Below are positions 43,314-50,000 of a DNA stretch of 50,000 bases, piece after piece (position 1 is the stretch's first letter; each line of letters begins with the position of its first letter). Location of the stretch: positions 51,745,662 to 51,795,661 of the forward strand of contig OX442314.1 in NCBI GenBank assembly GCA_949358305.1, written 5' to 3'. Source of the stretch: Strigamia acuminata. Lineage: Eukaryota > Arthropoda > Chilopoda > Geophilomorpha > Linotaeniidae. Made by a program: the position numbers and the translations under genes. The notes beneath the pieces are model-generated. The model worked only from the letters and a program-made list of their open reading frames with translations, ran no database searches and was not told where the DNA came from.

Positions 43314-43759
43314 ATTTTATTCGACCTCCCTCCTCTCGTTCTTTTATTTTATTTCATTCCACTTTTTTATTTTATTTTTTTTTTTTTTACTTATTTCTTT
43401 CCATTCTTCTCTCTTTTTATTCATTCATTCGTTCATTCATTCATTTATTTGGTTCGTTTTGTTTTTATAAATCCAGTCCGCGTCGTCAGGTGCCGCTCTA
43501 CGGAGTTTGCGCCGCAGCAAAACAACACCCATCCCTACCTTTGACCCCGCTCGACGGCGTCATTCAATCCGCACGCACCATCGTCGAAAAAGAAAGAAAA
43601 AGAAACGAGAAACGAGAAATAAACCAATAAAGAAAGACGAGCCGACCGACCAACTTTCCCGGTTCGTGTTTGTTTATTAATTTTTTATTAATCAATTAAT
43701 TGATTAATTGATTGGTTGGCTAAACGACCGTTTCGTCCGTTCGTTCGTTCGTTTAAGCC
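43314..43759. other. Upstream region of the piggyBac gene
   Basis: Simple sequence, then a non-repetitive stretch (43475-43640) with TATAAA at 43466-43471, which could be a core promoter. AT-rich (ATTAATTG)n follows up to the ATG. No piggyBac-style terminal inverted repeat flanked by TTAA was recognised. Confidence 0.4.
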
Positions 43760-45359
43760 ATGACGGACGGTTTCCCCAAAACGGACGCGGGCGCGCGCGT
43801 GTGGGTCGCCGCGACGACGTCGTACCGGCAGGACGTCGGTTTCGCCGGCGGGACGCCCGGCTACTGCGGTCGCTGCGTGCCGAGCAGCTCGGAGTTCGAT
43901 TACTTCGAGGAGCTGTTCGGCGAGGCGGCCCGTTTCATCGTGACCGCGACGAATCGAGCCATCCGGAGAGAGGCGAGAGAGGAGGAAATGGCGCGAGCGC
44001 AGGTGCCGAGAAAAAAACAACGGTGACGATCCGCGACACTCACTCTCACGCTCGTTTTCGTTTTCGTTTTCGTTCTAGGTGCTCGCCGCGTCGCGGCCAC
44101 GGCCACGAGGTCCAAAGTCCAGACGAACGACGGCGGCGACGACGACGACGACTGCTGCCGGTGGGAGCGTCGTGGCCGTTGCCGGTGGCAGCGGCACCCG
44201 ACCCGGGGCGCGGTGCGCGGACCTGAGGGTGCGCCTCACCGCGGGCGACCGGGGGGCGGCCGACGCGGCCGCTCGACGACAATTAGCCCTTCCTCCCCTT
44301 CCTCCTCCTCCTCCTCCTCCTCCTCCTCCTCCTCCTCTTCCTCGGCAGAGGGCACGTGGGCCGGTTCGACCCCTGGCGCTGGACGAGCTGTACGCGTACC
44401 TGGGCATTCTCGTGCTCACCGGTTACAACCGACAGCCCGAACTGCGCCACTACTGGCAGGGCGACAGGCCCGGCGATCTCGGCGCGCCGGCCGTCCGACG
44501 AGCGATGACGCGCCAACGGTTCGAAGAGGTTTCGCGTTATCTCCACTACAGCACGCAGCCGTCGTACCAGCGGCTGCGCGTTGGCGGGTCGGCGGCCGGC
44601 TCCGACGGCGGCAGCACGACGGGAGAGAGGGCGGCGTTCTTGAAGGAACGCGAACGAGACGACGGCACGACGAAAGTCCGTTTGTTCGCCGATCTGGTGA
44701 ACAAGCGCTTTCGCGCGTGCCGCGAGCCCAGCCAAACTCTCTGCGTCGACGAATCGATGATCGCCTACCGGGGTCGATCGGAGATGAAGGTGCGTGCGGG
44801 GGTCGCCCTCCGATCTCGTTTTTCTCTAACGTTCGTTCTTTCTTTCTTTCTTTCTTTCTTTCTTTAACGTTCTTCCCAGGTCCGTCAACCGGCCAAGCCC
44901 ATCAAATGGGGCTTCGAGTTGTTCACACTATGCGACGCGGGCACCGCCTACGTGCTGAACGACGAGGCGCACATCGGCAAACGCGCCAAAATGTTCTTCG
45001 ACCCGGACGAGGAGCCGGAGCCAGAGTGAGTCACTTCGTCGTCGCTGTTTCTCTCCTTCGTTCTCACAATTCCTTCTTTTTCTTTTCTCTTTTTTTCGTT
45101 TCCAGGTACCCGGGCAGCATCATCGGACGCATCGTCGTCTACGTCGCCAGGCACTACCTCGGCAAAGGGCACACGATTGCGTGCGACAATCGATTCACGT
45201 CCGCCGTGCTGTTCGAGCACCTCTTTGCCCGCCACAACACAATGGCCGTCGGGACGCTGCGGTCCAACGCGGCCCAAATGCCGCCCGACCTCCCGGACCC
45301 CAAGCGGTACCGAGCCAACGCGAGAGGTAAACCGCCCGCTCGCTCTTCGCATCGTCGGC

Positions 45360-45451
<92 letters not shown>

Positions 45452-46176
45452 CGATTGATTGATTGATTTCACTTCTTTTTTATTCATAGGCGATTTCCTG
45501 CATCGTCAGAGTGGCCGACTGTTGCTTACCTGGTGGAGGGACACGACGACCGTGAGTCTGCTCAGCACGAACGTCGACCCGTTGGCGGCGCCCGGGCACG
45601 TCTCCCGTCGCATCGGCGGCAACAGGGTGGACGTCCGTTGCCCGGCGCCCGCGCTTTCGTACACGCGCAATTTCCACTGGGTGGACGTGCTGAACAGGCT
45701 GGTCTCCTCGTTCCGCATCGGGCGCCGTTCCCCGTACTGGCACCGGTACTTCTTCTTCCACAAGCTGAACCAAGGTGAGCGGGGCGCCGTTTGCCACCGA
45801 TTAATCCGTCGCTAATTAATTCTCGCTTCTCTTCTCTTCTCTTCTTCCAGTGTGCGTCAACGCCCGAATCAATATGCTCGAGGCGACCTCGGGCGCGCGA
45901 GGCGGCCGATCGCAGCTGCAGTTCAGGAGAGCGCTCGCCACCCAACTCGTGTCTCGACGGGAGGGGGCCGTGCCGGGCGCGGCCCCCGCGCCCGGCGGAC
46001 CCGTCGTCCACCGGCTCGAACACACGTCCAAGAGCAAGCGGTGCAAGGTGTGTTACGTGCGCCGCAAGGAACGGCACGAGAGCAGTTGGTGGTGCGTCCC
46101 CTGCGAAATCAACCTGTGCCGGCCGAAACACGGTCGCGATTGTTTTCAGATCCACGTGGCCGGCGCGGACAAGTGA
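43760..46176 (+). CDS. piggyBac-type transposase (PGBD-like), six exons
   Basis: Exons 43760-44002, 44079-44789, 44880-45025, 45106-45326, 45490-45774, 45851-46176. GT-AG borders, consistent phases, 643 residues. It carries the DDE_Tnp_1_7 fold: FDYFEELF and TNRAIRRE in exon 1; LDELYAYLGILVLTGYNRQP and MTRQRFEEVSRYLHYS in exon 2. The catalytic triad is complete: Asp 305 (CVDESMIAYRGR), Asp 394 (ACDNRFTS), Asp 506 (FHWVDVLNRL). The C-terminal cysteine-rich domain (CKVC...WWCVPC...LCRPKH...CF) is the DNA-end-binding type. Residues before ALDELY hold low-complexity Thr and a run of 12 prolines. Multiple introns and no recognised TTAA-flanked ends suggest a resident, possibly domesticated gene. 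The deleted copy at 9.6 kb shows it was duplicated with its neighbour rather than by transposition. Activity is unknown. Confidence 0.9.
45361..45468. repeat. (GATT)n microsatellite in intron 4
   Basis: About 108 bp of GATT repeats fill most of the intron between exons 4 and 5 of the piggyBac gene. Confidence 0.95.
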
Positions 46177-46504
46177 CCGCGACGTTTCCACGACCGAGCG
46201 CGCGCCGACGCTCGGGCGGCCAACCGGCCGGTTAATTTTGTTTTATTTCATTCCTCCATTTGCCAGAACGCGGCGGAGTAGTTTTGTTTGTTTTGCTTAT
46301 TTATTTATTTATTCATTTATTCCATTTTTTTTGTAAGTTAATTTTATTATTTATTAACAAAGGCAACAATGACGACGTATTGTCGATGCCGACAAAGAAA
46401 AAGAAAAAAAAGAAAACAAACGAACAAATCAATAAAAACGAACAAAAACAGACAAGTGAAACGAAAACGTGTGAATTAATTAGCTCGATCGGCCAACCAA
46501 TCAA
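46177..46504. other. Spacer between convergent piggyBac and coiled-coil genes
   Basis: 3' flanks of two convergent genes. AT-rich with (ATTT)n and an A-rich run; the first 60 bp match 9730-9785 in the duplicate. Confidence 0.6.
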
Positions 46505-48153
<1,649 letters not shown>

Positions 48154-48279
48154 CCGTAAAAAAGAAAAAATGGCGTCGGAGAAAAAAAAAACCTATGGCG
48201 TGGTCGGAATGCGACTGTCTGTCTGCCCGCCTGTCAGTCCGTCAGCCAGCCAGTCAGCTGACGACACGAAAAAAATAAA

Positions 48280-48380
48280 AAAAAAATGAACAAACAAACA
48301 AACAAACAAACAAACAAACAAATAAATAATAGTAATAATAATAATAATAATAATAATTATTATTATTATTAAACAAAAAA
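48280..48380. repeat. (AAAC)n and (AAT)n microsatellites upstream of coiled-coil gene 2
   Basis: The corresponding place in copy 1 holds a 195-bp (CT)n run instead. Confidence 0.85.
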
Positions 48381-48455
48381 TAATTAATAACCGGTAACTA
48401 ATTAACGACGATTAACAACGGCGAGAATGAATGGTAACGACGGCGAACGTTGTCG

Positions 48456-48745
48456 TTGAAATTGGCGGCGCTTTATCATCGGCCCCGAGTGGCCGAGCGG
48501 GCAGGGTGACCTGCCGCACGGAGCTGGTGACCGAGGGTTCGAGTCCCGCTTCCCGCCGATTTTTCATTTCTGGCAAAAACTGTATTGTCAAACAAATACG
48601 CATTCCTGGGGTTTCGATTGATATTGCCCCGTTCCAGTTCGTTCGTCCATACTTATTAGTTCTCTTCAGATGGTGATGATGAACACTCTCCCGCGGGGTT
48701 GCGGGAGGGTGGGGGGGAGTCGAAAGATTCGGCTCTCCTTTTATT
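48456..48745 (+). mobile_element. tRNA-derived SINE, copy 6
   Basis: Box A at 48490-48500, box B GGTTCGAGTCC; terminal hairpin CTCCCGC-GGGGTT-GCGGGAG and GATTCGGCTCTCC. Orthologous in position to copy 1 within the segmental duplication, so it predates that event. Confidence 0.85.
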
Positions 48746-48920
48746 TATTTATTTATTTTATTTTATTTTATTTTATTTTATTTTATTTTTTTCGTTTACA
48801 TACATACATATATTTGTTTTTATTTTTACTCTTTTTCTTTTCTTTTCTTTTCTTTTTTTCCGAGATTCGAACAGAACTGCCGAGTTAAGTTAAGTTGGGC
48901 TAAAACAGAAAAGGAAGAAA

Positions 48921-49222
48921 TTCGAAGCGACGAAATTCTAGACGGCCACGAGGACGATTTATCTTCGGGCCCGGGTGGCCGAGCGGGCAGGGTGACCTGC
49001 CGCACGGAGTTGGTGACCGAGAGTTCGAGTCCCGCTCCCGCCGACTTTTCATTTCCGACAAAGCTGTATTGTCAAACACGCATTCACAGCATTTCAGTTG
49101 ATATTGCCAAATATTGTGCCGTTCCAGTTTGGTCCCTTATTATTTCGAGATGGTGATGATGAACACTCTCCCGCGGGGTTGCGAGGGGGTGGGGGAGAGT
49201 CGAAAGATTCGGTTCTCCTTTT
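48921..49222 (+). mobile_element. tRNA-derived SINE, copy 7
   Basis: Box A at 48976-48986, box B AGTTCGAGTCC; body and 3' end closest to copies 1 and 6 (GAAAGATTCGG). Confidence 0.85.
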
Positions 49223-49510
49223 GTTTTTATTTTTATTTTTATTTTTATTTATTTTGTTTTATTTTGTTTTATTTTTTATTTTTTAATTTTCAATTTTATT
49301 CAATTTTTCTCCCCCCCCCCCCCCCCGTCGATCATCGTCGCCACCGTCTCGTGTGGCGGTCGGGTGAAAGGAAAAAAAAAAGAAAAAAAAAAAAAAAAAA
49401 AAAAAAGAAAGAAAACCCTTCGCATCACCTTATCCGCGATGTGTCGGGAGGGCGTCTGAGAACCCACTCGCCCATTCTCAGCGGCCGCATTTTCCAATTT
49501 TCGCCACCGG
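49223..49510. other. Simple-sequence spacer
   Basis: (ATTTTT)n, a C-run at 49311-49326 and an A-rich run at 49371-49405. The last 70 bp match 12325-12400 in the other duplicate. Confidence 0.6.
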
Positions 49511-49925
49511 ATGTCGCGCTCGCGTCACGCTCGTCCGTATCCCTCTCATCCCCACTCGTTGATCGACCTACTGGCTTCTTCGTCTCCCCTTTCGTCGCTC
49601 CTGCCGAGAAAGGTAAGCGAGATCGTCAATCGGATCGGGTCGGGTCGGACCGAAACCAACTCGACCGATCGACACGCGTCCTCCCGTTTCTCGGCCGCCG
49701 ACGCGCGACCGGGATTAATTGATTGGTTTGGTTCGGTTCGGTTCGGTTCGGTCCGATCGGCGAATTTTCTCTTTCGTACGTTCGTTCATTCGTTCGTTCG
49801 CTCACCCGTTTGTTTGTTTATTATTTAAATCTAGCCACTCCATTCGTTCGTCCATTTTTTTTTTTCCCCGTCAACATCCTCATCGCCGCCGCCGACATGT
49901 CGGGACATCGCCGCGACCACCCTTC
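49511..49925 (+). CDS. Possible first exons of a gene leaving the window
   Basis: ATG at 49511 opens 34 codons (MSRSRHARPYPSHPHSLIDL...) to a good donor AAAG/GTAAGC at 49612. A second candidate exon, 49835-49925, follows an acceptor ATCTAG and ends at a strong donor TTC/GTAAGT; it contains an ATG at 49898 (MSGHRRDHP) that could instead be the start. The ATG at 49511 is not conserved in the duplicate at 12.4 kb (ATT there). Low confidence: only splice-site quality and position support it. Confidence 0.22.
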
Positions 49926-50000
49926 GTAAGTTTCGCGACCGTTTAGTTAGTCAGTCAGTCAGTCAGTCAGTCGGTTAGCTAGTTGGTTAATCGACCAGCC

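Overview
The window is eukaryotic and most likely from an invertebrate animal. Its genes carry many short GT-AG introns (62-378 nt in the first gene). It is crowded with microsatellites. It holds an intact Ty1/copia retrotransposon whose primer-binding site matches, over 18 nt, the 3' end of the animal-type initiator tRNA-Met as I recall it, an intron-containing piggyBac-type transposase gene, and seven copies of a tRNA-derived SINE. There are no bacterial operons, rRNA genes or CRISPR arrays. I cannot name the species.

Layout. 1-8.6 kb: three minus-strand paralogues of a protein family I do not recognise, built on a twin zinc finger (CxxC...HWxxxH, helical linker, CPxC...HWxxxH). One is long and runs off the left edge (12 exons), one is small and complete (107 aa), one is frameshifted. 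All three share an ungapped 35-bp upstream block. 8.7-9.6 kb: short GC-rich satellite plus its border modules. 9.6-12.5 kb: a segmental duplicate of 43.7-49.5 kb, with a gutted piggyBac remnant, a coiled-coil gene and a SINE. 12.8-13.2 kb: an orphan 3' exon. 13.3-22.2 kb: a palindromic, CpG-rich satellite in two opposed arrays with an 832-bp higher-order repeat, bracketed by inverted border modules. 22.8-23.6 kb: a small acidic-protein gene. 24.4-29.1 kb: eight tandem ~600-700-bp units with conserved flanks, a variable core and an invariant UUCG-capped hairpin, which look like a family of structured non-coding RNA genes. 30.3-41.1 kb: a fourth, much larger twin-finger gene (about 930 aa, nine exons, with a PHD-like finger) split in its sixth exon by a 7.26-kb Copia element with identical LTRs and a 5-bp target duplication. 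41.7-43.3 kb: four SINEs in a row. 43.8-46.2 kb: six-exon piggyBac gene with the full DDD triad. 46.5-48.2 kb: second coiled-coil gene, carrying (GGCTCC)33 and a one-base frame break. 48.5-49.2 kb: two more SINEs. 49.5-49.9 kb: possible first exons of a gene leaving the window.

How the parts relate. The region is shaped by duplication and mobile DNA rather than by a pathway. Twin-finger and PHD-like proteins with acidic, coiled-coil or SR-rich tracts look like nuclear or chromatin proteins, but this is inference from composition only. Exon models were built by hand from splice sites, phase agreement and paralogue comparison; no database was consulted.
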